Positions 17,668 through 26,764 are shown, numbered from the stretch's first letter. The stretch is DNA of 64,000 bases from Peribacillus deserti (GCF_016909175.1 NZ_JAFBFI010000013.1:62001-126000), one strand, 5' to 3'. Numbers and translations: made by a program. The notes: generated by a model not told the origin, from the letters alone.

Positions 17668-18000
17668 ATGGAAACTAAAAGAGAGTGTATCGGGAGATTT
17701 ACTAATTCGAAATCCTTGAATATAGATTTGTTTATTAAATATGATAAGACATATCATTATATGGTTGAGGAACGCTGGAGAGAGACAACTCAGAAAAATT
17801 ACTATACCTTCGGGGATTTCAATTCAATAGAAGAATTACTTCTAGATATCAAACATAGAGTAAGTAAAGAGTTCTCTAAATATCCTGTCGAAAATATTAA
17901 TGAAAAGATAGAAAGCTCTTTAGTGGGAAAAAACTCATCTTTAAATAATCTCTTGGAGGCAGCCTTATCAAATATTGCTTACTTTGATGCAGCAATCTAA
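17668..18000 (+). CDS. hypothetical protein divergent from the restriction operon (110 aa)
   Basis: METKRECIGRFTNSKSLNI starts after CGGAGG with six-base spacing. Contains FGDFNSIEELLLDIKHRVSKEFSKYPVENINEKIE, helical and charged; no HTH is evident, so it is not an obvious controller protein. A strong terminator follows. It shares an intergenic region with the restriction operon but its own promoter elements lie to the right of the twin operators. Function unknown. Confidence 0.65.
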   Translation: METKRECIGRFTNSKSLNIDLFIKYDKTYHYMVEERWRETTQKNYYTFGDFNSIEELLLDIKHRVSKEFSKYPVENINEKIESSLVGKNSSLNNLLEAALSNIAYFDAAI

Positions 18001-18016
18001 GAAAATAATCATCTAT

Positions 18017-18045
18017 GACATAATTTAAAATTATGTCTTTTTTTT
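18017..18045 (+). terminator. terminator
   Basis: GACATAATTT / AAATTATGTC stem followed by T9. Confidence 0.88.
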
Positions 18046-18731
18046 GTAACCAGTAGTAAAGAAACGATTACACCTTTTTCAACTATTCTCGAATAACCAA
18101 AAAATGTTGAAAAGGGACAGTAAAGGCTGTCGCAATGTTTAAACCACCCACTTTAATATGTTAACAGATGCTACGTTAAAAGCACCTAATGTCCCAAAAT
18201 ACTATATTTCCATAGTTAATGTCAGGAAAAAACCCTTGAATTAGGCGACTATAATTTCTGATAGTTAACGATAAACCGCAGCTATAAGAAATAGCCGTGA
18301 CACTAATGTAAGTACCGTAGTTTTATCAATCATAGTTGTCACCAAAAGTTTGTAGTTTCTAGGGAAATCCTGATGGACTAACTTTACTTATTTGCCGTTC
18401 CAGTTGCCGTACTTTCCGTTTCATTAGGATGGTATCAATGTGTGTCTTTCGCAAAAATATTCTATATAAGAGATAGTTTCTTTATTTGCTAAACAATCAA
18501 ACCTCTATGTAAGTTAGTTTCTTTTAGAGACCATTTGAGGAGGAATACTACAACATTACCGTTCCACCGCTAGTTGAAAACTTTAGCTTTTAAATAGAAC
18601 CTACGTTCGGTATAATTATACCAAATACTAAAAAAAGAAAGTACAATGTCTTATTAGAAAATAATCACGCTGAGGAAGCTTATAAGCAGGGAACATCGTA
18701 ACTACATAAACAAGAAAAAGAGGTATAGAGC
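18046..18731. other. long intergenic region, possibly decayed
   Basis: Nearly 690 bases without an intact gene. A short open stretch near 18391-18493 reads like a membrane helix (LFAVPVAVLSVSLGWYQC) but has no start, so it may be a gene remnant. The right end carries the promoter region of the next operon (see 18588-18622). Confidence 0.5.
18588..18622 (+). promoter_or_regulatory. putative promoter with LexA-like box before the ydbST-like operon
   Basis: GAAC-CTAC-GTTC at 18597-18608 fits the inner part of the Bacillus SOS (DinR/LexA) consensus CGAAC-N4-GTTCG, matching all but one flanking base. It abuts a perfect palindrome GGTATAATTATACC (18609-18622) that contains a TATAAT -10 hexamer at 18611. 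The -35 (TTTTAA, 18588) is weak. SOS control is possible, not shown. Confidence 0.4.
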
Positions 18732-19196
18732 ATGAAAAAAATAGAAAAACAATCCGTTACGATATGGAATTTGTTTTCTCTCCAAAACGCAATTATTACT
18801 TTCCTCATTACAGGGATTACCTTTTTCTTTTTTGAGGATGTTCAGTGGGTTAGAAAAATACTAGTGATAATTGTTATTTGGGCACTATACACTTTTATTA
18901 CTGACCTTATAGCTCACCATTTAACGTATAACAACGCAGCATATGAGCTAACAGATAATATTTTATACATTCAAAATGGTGGGTTTTCTCGCCATGAAAA
19001 TACCATTCCGTTGAACCGCATCCAACATGCGGATATTGAGCAAAGCTTCTATTCGCGTTTTTTCGATTTATATGCCTTAAATATTTATACGGCTGGAGCT
19101 AATCATACGATTGAATACATAAAAAGAGAAGTAGCCGATGACCTAAGAAACAAAATCACTCAAATCAATACAAAGGAAATGGGTCTTCATGAATAA
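18732..19196 (+). CDS. ydbS: YdbS-like PH-domain (DUF304) membrane protein
   Basis: 154 residues: two N-terminal membrane helices (AIITFLITGITFFFF and ILVIIVIWALYTFITDLIA), then one bacterial PH domain (YELTDNILYIQNGGFSRHENTIPLNRIQHADIEQS). This is the arrangement of B. subtilis YdbS. YdbS and YdbT have been linked to resistance against the circular bacteriocin amylocyclicin. The gene overlaps the next by eight bases, so both are translated together. As island cargo it may protect the host from a bacteriocin; that is inference from the family. Confidence 0.78.
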   Translation: MKKIEKQSVTIWNLFSLQNAIITFLITGITFFFFEDVQWVRKILVIIVIWALYTFITDLIAHHLTYNNAAYELTDNILYIQNGGFSRHENTIPLNRIQHADIEQSFYSRFFDLYALNIYTAGANHTIEYIKREVADDLRNKITQINTKEMGLHE

Positions 19197-20643
19197 TAAA
19201 AGAGACCATATTATAGAATTTCTTTACCATAATTATAACAATATCAAAAATCAACTATTCCCAATCTTAACTTTTATCATTTCATTCTTTAATGCTCACA
19301 GCAAATATAAGCCTCTTATCTTTTCAGGGTTCGTTTTAGTTGGGGGTGTTATCGTCGTATATTCTTTCTTAACCTGGTATAACAAAATGTATTCTTTTAA
19401 GGAAAAAATGATAGTATTTTCTGAGGGTGTATTCAAGAAACGAAGAAATGATATCCCTTTTAAAAATATCCGTTCCATTAATACATCTGATTCTCTAATT
19501 AAACGGTGGATGGGTATATCAAATTTAAATATCGAAATGATTGGCGGGGAAAAGGTGTCTTTTGTTCTGAGCAACCGAGAGATACAGGAGCTAAAGTCAA
19601 ACATTTTTTCTGGTATTGAATTAAAAACCCGTGGGTTGCATTCCGCGAAATTTAATGCTTTAGAATATCTTTTACTTACAACTTCAAACATCGGTCTTTT
19701 TTTAACATCCTTATCTATTGGTCTATGGGGGGGCGGATTTGCACTGGACCACTTTGCCGTTGAGTTAGGTCTCGCTACAGAAGCTGAAAAGTTAGCCCTA
19801 GAACAAGACACCACAGGAATGTGGGAAAAGTTGCAACAAACATCTTGGTCTGATGTTAACGCCGATGTATGGCTAGGGGCTTTAACGTTTTTGGCTGTCA
19901 TAGTAGTAATATCATTACTATTAACGTCGATTTTGGTCTACCTAACATATAAAAACTTCTCAATTAAAATTAGCAACAAGGAAATTGAAATTTCCTACGG
20001 AGTGATTAATAAAAAGCATTTCCATATATCTCATATCCATATTCGGTCTATACGAATTATAGAACCGCTATTGTATCGTAAATTTGGGTATGCTCAAATT
20101 AAAGCGGACAATATAGGCCTCAATGATAAAGCAAGTAGAACACTCTTTATTATGCCTATCGTTAAAAAAGAAAAAATTCCGTTGATATTGAAAGACTATA
20201 CGCCTGATTTTACCGAACAAATTGTCACCATGCGACCTGACAGAAGCACGATTCCTATATTTATTTTCCGAAGTGTCTGGGGAGTCTTTGTGACTTTTGC
20301 AGCCTTAACCATTATTACTAATTATGCTGCGTGGGGGTTTGTCCTTGTTCCACTTTGGGTTATTTATGGATACTTGAAATGGAAGCATAGTGGATTACAT
20401 TTCAACGATAGATATATCACCACTTCATTCGCTACTCGACTAAATAAAACTACACTCATTACGCTAAAAAAATATGTTGAATCAACAGGTGTGGGTCAAT
20501 CTTTTTTAAGTAAAAAAACACACAAGGCAGATTATAGCTTTGCAGTATACTCTGAAAGGTTGGAAGAAGTGTACGAAAGTGACCTGCTTGATGAAACAAA
20601 AAAAGATGAATTTCTCAGTTATCTAGTTATGGATACTTCATAA
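19189..20643 (+). CDS. ydbT: YdbT-like multi-PH-domain membrane protein
   Basis: 484 residues with paired membrane helices near residues 40-60, 165-185, 230-255 and 360-395, alternating with three PH/DUF304 units (FSEGVFKKRRNDIPFKNIRSIN near 83; EISYGVINKKHFHISHIHIRSIR near 264; TTSFATRLNKTTLITLKKYVEST near 406). This matches YdbT, the partner of YdbS. Its ATG lies inside the end of ydbS. Likely a membrane complex; biochemical activity unknown. No break or missing part seen. Confidence 0.8.
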   Translation: MNNKRDHIIEFLYHNYNNIKNQLFPILTFIISFFNAHSKYKPLIFSGFVLVGGVIVVYSFLTWYNKMYSFKEKMIVFSEGVFKKRRNDIPFKNIRSINTSDSLIKRWMGISNLNIEMIGGEKVSFVLSNREIQELKSNIFSGIELKTRGLHSAKFNALEYLLLTTSNIGLFLTSLSIGLWGGGFALDHFAVELGLATEAEKLALEQDTTGMWEKLQQTSWSDVNADVWLGALTFLAVIVVISLLLTSILVYLTYKNFSIKISNKEIEISYGVINKKHFHISHIHIRSIRIIEPLLYRKFGYAQIKADNIGLNDKASRTLFIMPIVKKEKIPLILKDYTPDFTEQIVTMRPDRSTIPIFIFRSVWGVFVTFAALTIITNYAAWGFVLVPLWVIYGYLKWKHSGLHFNDRYITTSFATRLNKTTLITLKKYVESTGVGQSFLSKKTHKADYSFAVYSERLEEVYESDLLDETKKDEFLSYLVMDTS

Positions 20644-20816
20644 AGATAAGATAGGGAAAAGTTCATGATTCGGAATTCGCATCCTAAAATTACAACTTAC
20701 ATTTAAAACAAAATTAAAACACAAGCTGGTAGCTTCTATTTTCTAACTATATTTTATTATCTAATCTAAGCGAAAAGTGTCCCATTCCACTCTCTTCAGA
20801 ATCCACTACAAATGGT

Positions 20817-20847
20817 TCAAAAGAGGCTGCGTTCGCAGCCTCTTTTA
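20817..20847. terminator. bidirectional terminator between convergent genes
   Basis: AAAAGAGGCTGC-GTTC-GCAGCCTCTTTT, a near-perfect stem with A and T tracts on both sides, between ydbT and the HEPN gene. Confidence 0.9.
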
Positions 20848-20883
20848 TTCGAAATCAGTTTACAATATCTTTTTATATTAATT

Positions 20884-21384
20884 TTACCTATTGGGGTCCA
20901 AAACGTAAGCATAACCTAAATAGCTTATTAAGATATCATTCAGCTTTTGAATTCTATCCCAATCATCAACTGTAAACTCTCGAGTATCAATAGGAAAGCC
21001 TCTAGATTTAATCCAATCATCTCGACGTTCTGTATCTTTTTCTTTTGAGTGAACAATTTTATGTCTTAAATAATGAATAGCTAAGTAATCATCAAATACT
21101 TCCTTTTCAACAGGTATTCCAGCCGAAATGAAAGCATTATAGAGATTATCAACTTTTTCTTGATTATTTCTAGAAGTAAAATAAGAGCTTAATATATCTG
21201 TTCCATCTTCTTTTTTCCAACTGTTTAAAGATGCTTCGACAGCACCAACCATATTAACTATGAACATTCTACAAAACGCTGGCGTTACTAAATATTCGAA
21301 GCGTCCGTTCTGCAGTAACAAATTTCTAGCATCTACTAAATAGAGCATATCGTCTGAATATGTATCAATAAATTGTCTTCCCAT
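20884..21384 (-). CDS. HEPN-motif protein of unknown role (166 aa)
   Basis: ATG at 21384 follows AGGGGGGATGG; an upstream frame extension to 21417 lacks a ribosome site. Helical throughout, with HYLRHKIVHSK giving R107-x4-H112, the catalytic RNase motif of HEPN domains. An earlier helix has FCRMFIVNMVGAVEASLNSW, which also fits HEPN proteins that dimerise. HEPN RNases act as toxins and anti-phage effectors; no antitoxin nucleotidyltransferase is adjacent. It is the last island gene before rlmH. Activity is inferred from the motif only. Confidence 0.6.
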   Translation of the reverse strand: MGRQFIDTYSDDMLYLVDARNLLLQNGRFEYLVTPAFCRMFIVNMVGAVEASLNSWKKEDGTDILSSYFTSRNNQEKVDNLYNAFISAGIPVEKEVFDDYLAIHYLRHKIVHSKEKDTERRDDWIKSRGFPIDTREFTVDDWDRIQKLNDILISYLGYAYVLDPNR

Positions 21385-21511
21385 AACCATCCCCCCTGTT
21401 TTATTTAATTTTACCAAATTTTACATTAACAAAGAAATTTATTATTAAATGAAATTTATTCTTGAAAATAGCGGCTGCTTTATTGGTAAGAAACCTTTTA
21501 TAATAAATAAA

Positions 21512-21534
21512 AAAAGAGCAATTTTGCTCTTTTA
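21512..21534. terminator. terminator downstream of rlmH
   Basis: AAAAGAGCAA / TTGCTCTTTT hairpin with A and T tracts. It lies in the island just past the rlmH stop and would end rlmH transcription. Confidence 0.8.
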
Positions 21535-21593
21535 GCTAGTTATTTCATCTATAATTTTCTTGGAAAGTTCAAGACTTCTTTTTTGCTTTACCA

Positions 21594-21612
21594 TCACTTG
21601 TGATATGGTTCA
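21594..21612 (-). repeat. right attachment-site repeat (3' end of rlmH)
   Basis: Codons G-E-P-Y-H-K-stop of rlmH. Direct repeat of 7205-7223 (15 of 19). The staphylococcal SCC attachment site covers the same codons. Confidence 0.75.
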
Positions 21613-22073
21613 CCCCGATTAATCCGAAAAGCCCGATAAATCTGCTCGACTAAGATCAGCTTCATCAGCTGATGCGGGAACGTCATCCGCGAAAAGGACA
21701 ACGCCTCGTCCGCACGCTGCATGACACTTTTGCTGAGACCTAATGATCCACCAATCACAAAGGCCACCTTGCTTTTGCCGTAGGTGGCCAGCTTATCAAG
21801 TGTATCTGCAAGTTCTTCGGAGGACTTCTGCTTTCCTTCGATGGCGAGGGCAATGACGTGCGCATCCGGGCTGATTTTGCCTAAGATGCGCTCTCCTTCT
21901 TTATCTTTGATTTGTTCCATTTCGATTTCGCTTAATGTTTCTGGTGCTTTCTCGTCGGGAACTTCTATTACATCGATTTTGGCATAAGGTGACATTCTCT
22001 TTATGTACTCCTCAATTCCCTGTTTTAAATATTTTTCTTTAAGCTTGCCAACCGTCACTATAGAGATATTCAC
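21594..22073 (-). CDS. rlmH: RlmH, 23S rRNA pseudouridine-1915 N3-methyltransferase
   Basis: 159 residues, normal length. SPOUT-class methyltransferase: [23 protein letters not shown] at the N-terminus, [18 protein letters not shown] in the middle, [11 protein letters not shown] (SAM-binding knot loop) near 105 and [28 protein letters not shown] at the C-terminus. It methylates pseudouridine 1915 of 23S rRNA on the 70S ribosome. Its 3' end is the island target and the full coding sequence has been kept. DnaA boxes lie directly upstream. Confidence 0.97.
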   Translation of the reverse strand: MNISIVTVGKLKEKYLKQGIEEYIKRMSPYAKIDVIEVPDEKAPETLSEIEMEQIKDKEGERILGKISPDAHVIALAIEGKQKSSEELADTLDKLATYGKSKVAFVIGGSLGLSKSVMQRADEALSFSRMTFPHQLMKLILVEQIYRAFRINRGEPYHK

Positions 22074-22109
22074 AGTTTACACCCACTTTACAAACAAATT
22101 ACAAACAAG

Positions 22110-22435
22110 ATATCCACAAGGGTTATCCACATATCCACATTTTCTATCCACATGTTGTATGAGAATATTAGTTCGCCACTATATATATAGCTGGATTTTC
22201 ACAATATTCACAGGTTGTTGATATCTCTTCTTCCGAGGATATTTCCTTTAAAAATGGGGCTACCTCGTGCTCATCCACCACTGTATCCAGGGCTATATCT
22301 ACATGTTCTTTGCAGCAATAAATCATCATACCTCTCCTTTTCTAATGGTTTTCTTTTATACTTCCCCTAAATCTCTTCTATTTGCATTTATCCACAAATA
22401 ATTTGTTATTTGGCTTTCATACCCAATTATCCACA
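22110..22435. promoter_or_regulatory. DnaA-box cluster upstream of rlmH
   Basis: Six boxes: ATATCCACA 22110, TTATCCACA 22123, ATATCCACA 22131, CTATCCACA 22144, then TTATCCACA at 22388 and 22427, three of them exact, all in one orientation. B. subtilis has such a cluster at yydA (rlmH) that helps restrain initiation by binding DnaA. The second group brackets the 5' side of the small gene at 22168-22329. Confidence 0.8.
22168..22329 (-). CDS. CxxH/CxxC-type small protein (53 aa)
   Basis: MMIYCCKEHVDIALDTVVDE starts after AAGGAGAGG; near the C-terminus TCEYCENPAIYIVAN. The CCKEH and CEYC pairs are the putative zinc ligands that define this small Bacillaceae family, found between htrA and rlmH. 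Function unknown. Too short for most gene callers but well supported by motif and location. Confidence 0.85.
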   Translation of the reverse strand: MMIYCCKEHVDIALDTVVDEHEVAPFLKEISSEEEISTTCEYCENPAIYIVAN

Positions 22436-22459
22436 AAAAGAATAGTACCACGAAAAGAA

Positions 22460-22493
22460 AAAGCAGGAAAGCTTATGCCTTCCTGCTGCCCAT
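22460..22493 (-). terminator. terminator after htrC
   Basis: GCAGGAA / TTCCTGC stem followed on the minus strand by TTTTTC. Confidence 0.85.
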
Positions 22494-22497
22494 TTTA

Positions 22498-23691
22498 TTA
22501 GAATGTATCGTTGCTGCTAAGATTCATGGAAACCTCTTGCTGCTTACCGTCACGGTATAATTTGATCTTCATGGATTGGCCAATTTTCTTTTTACCGAAA
22601 AGATGCTGTCTTAATTCTGCTACATCTTTAATTTTTTCTCCATCCATTTCGACGATTACATCAAATTCCTTAATGCCGGCTTTATCAGCAGGAGAACCCT
22701 GTTCCACTTGCACAATGGCCACGCCTGAGGTTACATCTCTAGGGAGCTTTAACGTATTCTGCTGATGATATTGTGAGATCTCTTCCACAGAACGAAGCTC
22801 TACTCCCATATATGGCCTGCGGACTTCTCCGTAACGTTCTAAGTCCTCAATAACTGGAATCGCCGTATTAATAGGAATGGATAATCCAATTCCTTCAACT
22901 GCCTGCTGAGCGATTTTCATAGAGTTAATTCCTATTACCTGCCCGGCAAGATTTACAAGTGCACCTCCACTGTTCCCCGGGTTTATAGCTGCGTCTGTCT
23001 GGAGGACCTCTGAGTTCCAATCCACCGTTCCGTCCTGGTTGACATCAATTTCAATGGTACGCTCTAGACCAGAAATCACTCCCTGGGTAACTGAACCAGA
23101 AAACTGAAGTCCAAGCGGGTTCCCAATCGCTAAAACAGGTTCTCCCGCCTTTAAGGCTTCAGAGTCCCCAAATTCAGCCACAGTCTTAACCTTTTCAGCA
23201 TCAACCGATAATACAGCCAGGTCGGTCCAAATGTCACTTCCTTGCAATTTAGCAGGTATTTTAGTGCCATTTGAAAGAGAGATCTCTAATTTGCTTGCAT
23301 TTTCGACTACATGATGGTTAGTTACGATATAAGCCTTATCGCCGGACTTTTTATACAAGACTCCGGAGCCGGTTCCAGCCTGACCGCCCTCTTCTTCCAA
23401 AAACCCTGACTGCTGAATATTGGTGATACCCACGACGGCATCCCCGGCTTTGTCTACCGCTTCCGTAACAGCTGTATTGACGTTTAACGAAACACTCTGC
23501 TTTAATTTAGACTGATCCCCATTATTCGTATTCGTATCAGCAACATCGCTTTTCTCCGAATTAAAGGAGGGTAGAGCGAATGAAATAATAAGTGCCCCAA
23601 TGATGGCTCCAATTAATCCCGAAAAGAAATAACCTCTTCGGCTTCCTCCTCTAGATGTACTTCTTTGATAATCCTGGTCGTAGTACCCCAT
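22498..23691 (-). CDS. htrC: HtrA-type serine protease (HtrC/YyxA)
   Basis: 397 residues. A cytoplasmic tail, one membrane anchor (FFSGLIGAIIGALIISFAL, 22-40), a trypsin-like domain with catalytic H127 (TNHHVV), D157 (DLAVL) and S241 (GNSGGAL), and one C-terminal PDZ domain (GVAIVQVEQGSPADKAGIKEFDVI). Membrane-tethered quality-control protease with its active site outside the cell. It follows the wal operon as in B. subtilis, 167 bases after walJ and behind a terminator, so it likely has its own promoter. Confidence 0.94.
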   Translation of the reverse strand: MGYYDQDYQRSTSRGGSRRGYFFSGLIGAIIGALIISFALPSFNSEKSDVADTNTNNGDQSKLKQSVSLNVNTAVTEAVDKAGDAVVGITNIQQSGFLEEEGGQAGTGSGVLYKKSGDKAYIVTNHHVVENASKLEISLSNGTKIPAKLQGSDIWTDLAVLSVDAEKVKTVAEFGDSEALKAGEPVLAIGNPLGLQFSGSVTQGVISGLERTIEIDVNQDGTVDWNSEVLQTDAAINPGNSGGALVNLAGQVIGINSMKIAQQAVEGIGLSIPINTAIPVIEDLERYGEVRRPYMGVELRSVEEISQYHQQNTLKLPRDVTSGVAIVQVEQGSPADKAGIKEFDVIVEMDGEKIKDVAELRQHLFGKKKIGQSMKIKLYRDGKQQEVSMNLSSNDTF

Positions 23692-23813
23692 CGTTCAACC
23701 TCTCTTCCATAGAAATGCATAATACCCACTACCTGCGGGTTCTTTGTAATCCTAATTATACTCATTTTATTACAAAATTCTAACTTTAAGGCTGAGCAAA
23801 TAAACTTGCTGAA

Positions 23814-23847
23814 ATAAAAAAAGAATGAAGCTTCTCCTTCATTCTTT
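23814..23847 (-). terminator. terminator of the wal operon
   Basis: AGAATGAAG-GAGA-AGCTTCATTCT followed by T7 on the minus strand, directly after walJ. Confidence 0.9.
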
Positions 23848-23858
23848 CCCTGCTGTTA

Positions 23859-24653
23859 TTAGACACAAACAAGTTCTGTCGGAATTTTACAGTCTGTATC
23901 ATAAATTTCGAATTGCTCTCCAACTCTGATTCCTCTTGTTTCAAGTGTCTGTGACACGGACATTCTTGCCAGTTCCTTCATATTGTTATCAAGGCTTAAA
24001 TGGGCCAGGTAAAAGCGCTTTGTATTGTCTCCTGCTACCTCACTCATTGCGATCGCAGCATCTTCATTGGAGACGTGCCCTACATCACTTAATATTCTTC
24101 GCTTCGTATTCCATGGATACCGGCCCATTCTCAGCATTTGAACATCATGGTTGCTTTCAAATACATACATATCTGCATTTGAAATAATCCCCTTCATCCG
24201 ATCGCTCACATAGCCGGTATCTGTAATCAGAACCAGCTTTTTTCCCTCGTGATGGAAGGTATAAAACATCGGTTCTGCAGCATCATGGGAAACTCCAAAA
24301 GATTCAATATCAAGGCTTCCAAAGGTTTTTACCGTTTCCATGTCAAAAGTAAACTTTTGTTCTAGCGGTATCTCTCCAATATTGCGTTCCATGGCCTGCC
24401 ATGTTTTTGCATTGGCATAAACGGGGAGATTATACTTTCTTGCCAAGATTCCGAGCCCTTTAATATGGTCACTGTGCTCGTGTGTAACAAGCAGTCCTGT
24501 GAGCTTAGAAGCATCTCTTCCAATCTGCTTAAATAACAGATCCATTTGTTTGCCGCTTAAACCGGCATCCACTAAAAATGACTGTCCATCCGCTTCTACA
24601 TAAATCGCATTTCCCGTACTCCCGCTGGCGAGAACACTAAAATGCATAGTCAT
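23859..24653 (-). CDS. walJ: WalJ, metallo-beta-lactamase-fold hydrolase
   Basis: 264 residues from [20 protein letters not shown] at 24653, the same length as B. subtilis WalJ (YycJ); an in-frame ATG at 24680 lies inside walI and is less likely. Metal ligands in [10 protein letters not shown] near 65. The family is a DNA/RNA hydrolase-like MBL enzyme reported as a 5'-3' exonuclease linked to mismatch repair. Last gene of walRKHIJ, seven bases after walI. Confidence 0.94.
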   Translation of the reverse strand: MTMHFSVLASGSTGNAIYVEADGQSFLVDAGLSGKQMDLLFKQIGRDASKLTGLLVTHEHSDHIKGLGILARKYNLPVYANAKTWQAMERNIGEIPLEQKFTFDMETVKTFGSLDIESFGVSHDAAEPMFYTFHHEGKKLVLITDTGYVSDRMKGIISNADMYVFESNHDVQMLRMGRYPWNTKRRILSDVGHVSNEDAAIAMSEVAGDNTKRFYLAHLSLDNNMKELARMSVSQTLETRGIRVGEQFEIYDTDCKIPTELVCV

Positions 24654-24660
24654 ATTATAT

Positions 24661-25449
24661 TCACTCCATTTTCTTTTCATCTGGTGTAACTTGAAAGATT
24701 TGACCTTCTAATGCATTCACAAAGAAATCTTTTTTATTATCCAAAACAATGTGCCATGTGGGTGTAAGCACCTGGGTTGTTTTTACTGGCACCACCGTGT
24801 AGTAACCAAGATAGGCTTCTTTAATCTCCGTTTTTTCTTCGAGCTTTCCTTTATCAAAAAGTGTCTCAACAGCTCTAATGGCAGGAATGACCTCTTCCTT
24901 TTCCTTGAATTCCTCAATATTGTTAAGGAAGGTTTGGTTATAAGCATAAATCTGCTTTTGTTTGTTTAAAAACAGCTTAATTTCACCATTTTGGTTCATG
25001 AATAACGTTTTGCCTTTATACGTTTGAGACAAATTAATCGTACTACCTTCTTTGTTATATTGCCAGTACCTGTATTCAGTCCCGAACATAATATGTTCCC
25101 GGACAAACTTTTCAACTTCCTCTTTGCTGCCGGGATCATTTATTTTATAGGGTACTTTAAGGCTGGAATAAACAGATGAGCCATTATTAATTATCTTTTG
25201 ATTTTTTAAAGCTGAGAAATCAGAGTCTTTAAACACCTTGCTTTTAGCAATAATATATTTCTCACTTAATTCTTCTCTTGGCACATTGTCTGCCTTAATT
25301 CCATTCTCTTTTAAACTGTCTTCAAATTTGGTTTCCGTTAATAAGTCAAATTTATAGGAGTTTTTCTTTTCTATAAACTGATAGATTAGAAATAAATCCA
25401 ATACCAAAAACACAATGATGAAGATGGTTTTCGTTTTATTCCAATCCAC
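24661..25449 (-). CDS. walI: WalI (YycI), negative regulator of WalK
   Basis: 262 residues starting with GTG at 25449 ([25 protein letters not shown]), since GGGAGG lies eight bases upstream and B. subtilis YycI begins identically; a longer frame to 25500 is inside walH. One N-terminal membrane anchor and a large extracytoplasmic domain. With WalH and WalK it forms a membrane complex that holds the kinase down. Overlaps walH by 14 bases. Confidence 0.93.
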   Translation of the reverse strand: MDWNKTKTIFIIVFLVLDLFLIYQFIEKKNSYKFDLLTETKFEDSLKENGIKADNVPREELSEKYIIAKSKVFKDSDFSALKNQKIINNGSSVYSSLKVPYKINDPGSKEEVEKFVREHIMFGTEYRYWQYNKEGSTINLSQTYKGKTLFMNQNGEIKLFLNKQKQIYAYNQTFLNNIEEFKEKEEVIPAIRAVETLFDKGKLEEKTEIKEAYLGYYTVVPVKTTQVLTPTWHIVLDNKKDFFVNALEGQIFQVTPDEKKME

Positions 25450-26764
25450 TGATCTCGCCTCCCGGCTTTCCGAAAGGTACTCGTTTCCAAACTCCGGCAT
25501 AACGATAATACCAGGCTGGTTCTAAACTAACGAGAACCTCGGTATCACGCTTTAATTCATACCCTATTCTGATATCCTGCACTAATTCCAGCTTAATGTT
25601 TTTGATGGCCTTCAATTCCTGAAGAACTTCTTCTCCATCTGCCATTTTGGCCTTTTCAAGTTCACTTGGCGGCATAGGAAAATCCAAGGTAAAAAAAGGC
25701 CTGCTATATTGGTAAACATCGTCTTTACCCCAAAATTGTACAATTTCTGTCATACCTGACTTATTAAAAACCGGCAGCCCGTCCACAAATAATCGAAAGG
25801 TAATTTTCTGATCTAGTGAATTAATTCCAGCAAACCGGTATCTATCTTCCCAGCCTGCATGGTTATTAACAAATTCAACACTTTTTCGCAGAAGTTCTGA
25901 GGAGGTTCCTTGAAAATTAGCATCCTTAGTATGATTTACATAATTAAGAGTCATAGTATCCCAATCAATGTTTAATACACTCAATCCATCCATAAAAACC
26001 TCGCCTGTAGTCACTGGATCGTGTTCTACGTAATTAGGATTACTAAAAAGTGCATCCTTAAATTTATCTGTGTCCAGAACAGATGTTTTATAGGTGTATC
26101 TTGGAATCTGTATTTCATTCCCCGGAAGAAAGACAGCCTGATTCTTAGAAATTACATGTTTGTCATAAGTACTGTCCTCATATAGGGCCGAAGCAAATCG
26201 GTAATAATTCTGATTAAAGTTCACCAGAGAGGCAGAATTAACCCGGGATTGGTATATTTTCCGGTCTTCATAAGAAATAAAGTATACTGGCGTATCCTTT
26301 TCATTTATGTTTTTCACATTAAACACGATTCGGTCAAAACTGCCCTTTGGCAGATTCTGTTCATTTATTGCCAGCACGGAATTGTACAGGTGAAGAGGAA
26401 CTATTTCAGGAAAAATAATTTCCGTTTTCCCTTCACCATGGACAAAATGTAAAAACTCCTTTTCCGAGACGCGGTCTGATACATCATTGATATGATTAAA
26501 AGACCATTTAGAAATTTCTTTCATTACCTTATCAAGCTCTGTTTCACTTGAAGTTACAAAATGCTGCTTATTTTTGTGGAAGATGATTTCCATAGGTTTT
26601 ACAATACTGCTTATGCTTTGTTGATTTTTAATAGAAACCTGAATAAATTCGCTTTGGTCAGCCTTTTCTAATTTTGGCTGATAAGCCCAGATACTATAGG
26701 TCAAGCCGATACTTATCAAGACAAGAAGACTTAAGATTATACTCTTATAGGTTTCAAGTCTCAT
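25436..26764 (-). CDS. walH: WalH (YycH), negative regulator of WalK
   Basis: About 442 residues, MRLETYKSIILSLLVLISIGLTYSIW at the N-terminus giving one membrane helix, then a large extracytoplasmic domain of the YycH fold. The ATG at 26764 forms an ATGA overlap with the walK stop; 26770 is also usable. Works with WalI and WalK. Confidence 0.93.
   Translation of the reverse strand: MRLETYKSIILSLLVLISIGLTYSIWAYQPKLEKADQSEFIQVSIKNQQSISSIVKPMEIIFHKNKQHFVTSSETELDKVMKEISKWSFNHINDVSDRVSEKEFLHFVHGEGKTEIIFPEIVPLHLYNSVLAINEQNLPKGSFDRIVFNVKNINEKDTPVYFISYEDRKIYQSRVNSASLVNFNQNYYRFASALYEDSTYDKHVISKNQAVFLPGNEIQIPRYTYKTSVLDTDKFKDALFSNPNYVEHDPVTTGEVFMDGLSVLNIDWDTMTLNYVNHTKDANFQGTSSELLRKSVEFVNNHAGWEDRYRFAGINSLDQKITFRLFVDGLPVFNKSGMTEIVQFWGKDDVYQYSRPFFTLDFPMPPSELEKAKMADGEEVLQELKAIKNIKLELVQDIRIGYELKRDTEVLVSLEPAWYYRYAGVWKRVPFGKPGGEISGLE

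Larger units (their letters stand above)
7205..21612. mobile_element. rlmH-integrated genomic island, about 14.4 kb, SCC-like layout
   Basis: The left edge repeats the rlmH 3' end in direct orientation (15 of 19 bases), a large serine recombinase sits at that edge, and the right edge is the rlmH stop codon. Genes between do not belong to the conserved origin-region order and include restriction-modification, a replication-like protein, a structured RNA and many unknown small genes. SCC elements of staphylococci use the same target, the 3' end of rlmH, also by serine recombinases. The exact crossover dinucleotide cannot be fixed here. Confidence 0.75.

Noticed and set aside
18354-18367. Noc-binding-site-like GTTTCTAGGGAAAT
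   Set aside because: Three mismatches to ATTTCCCGGGAAAT, including the centre.
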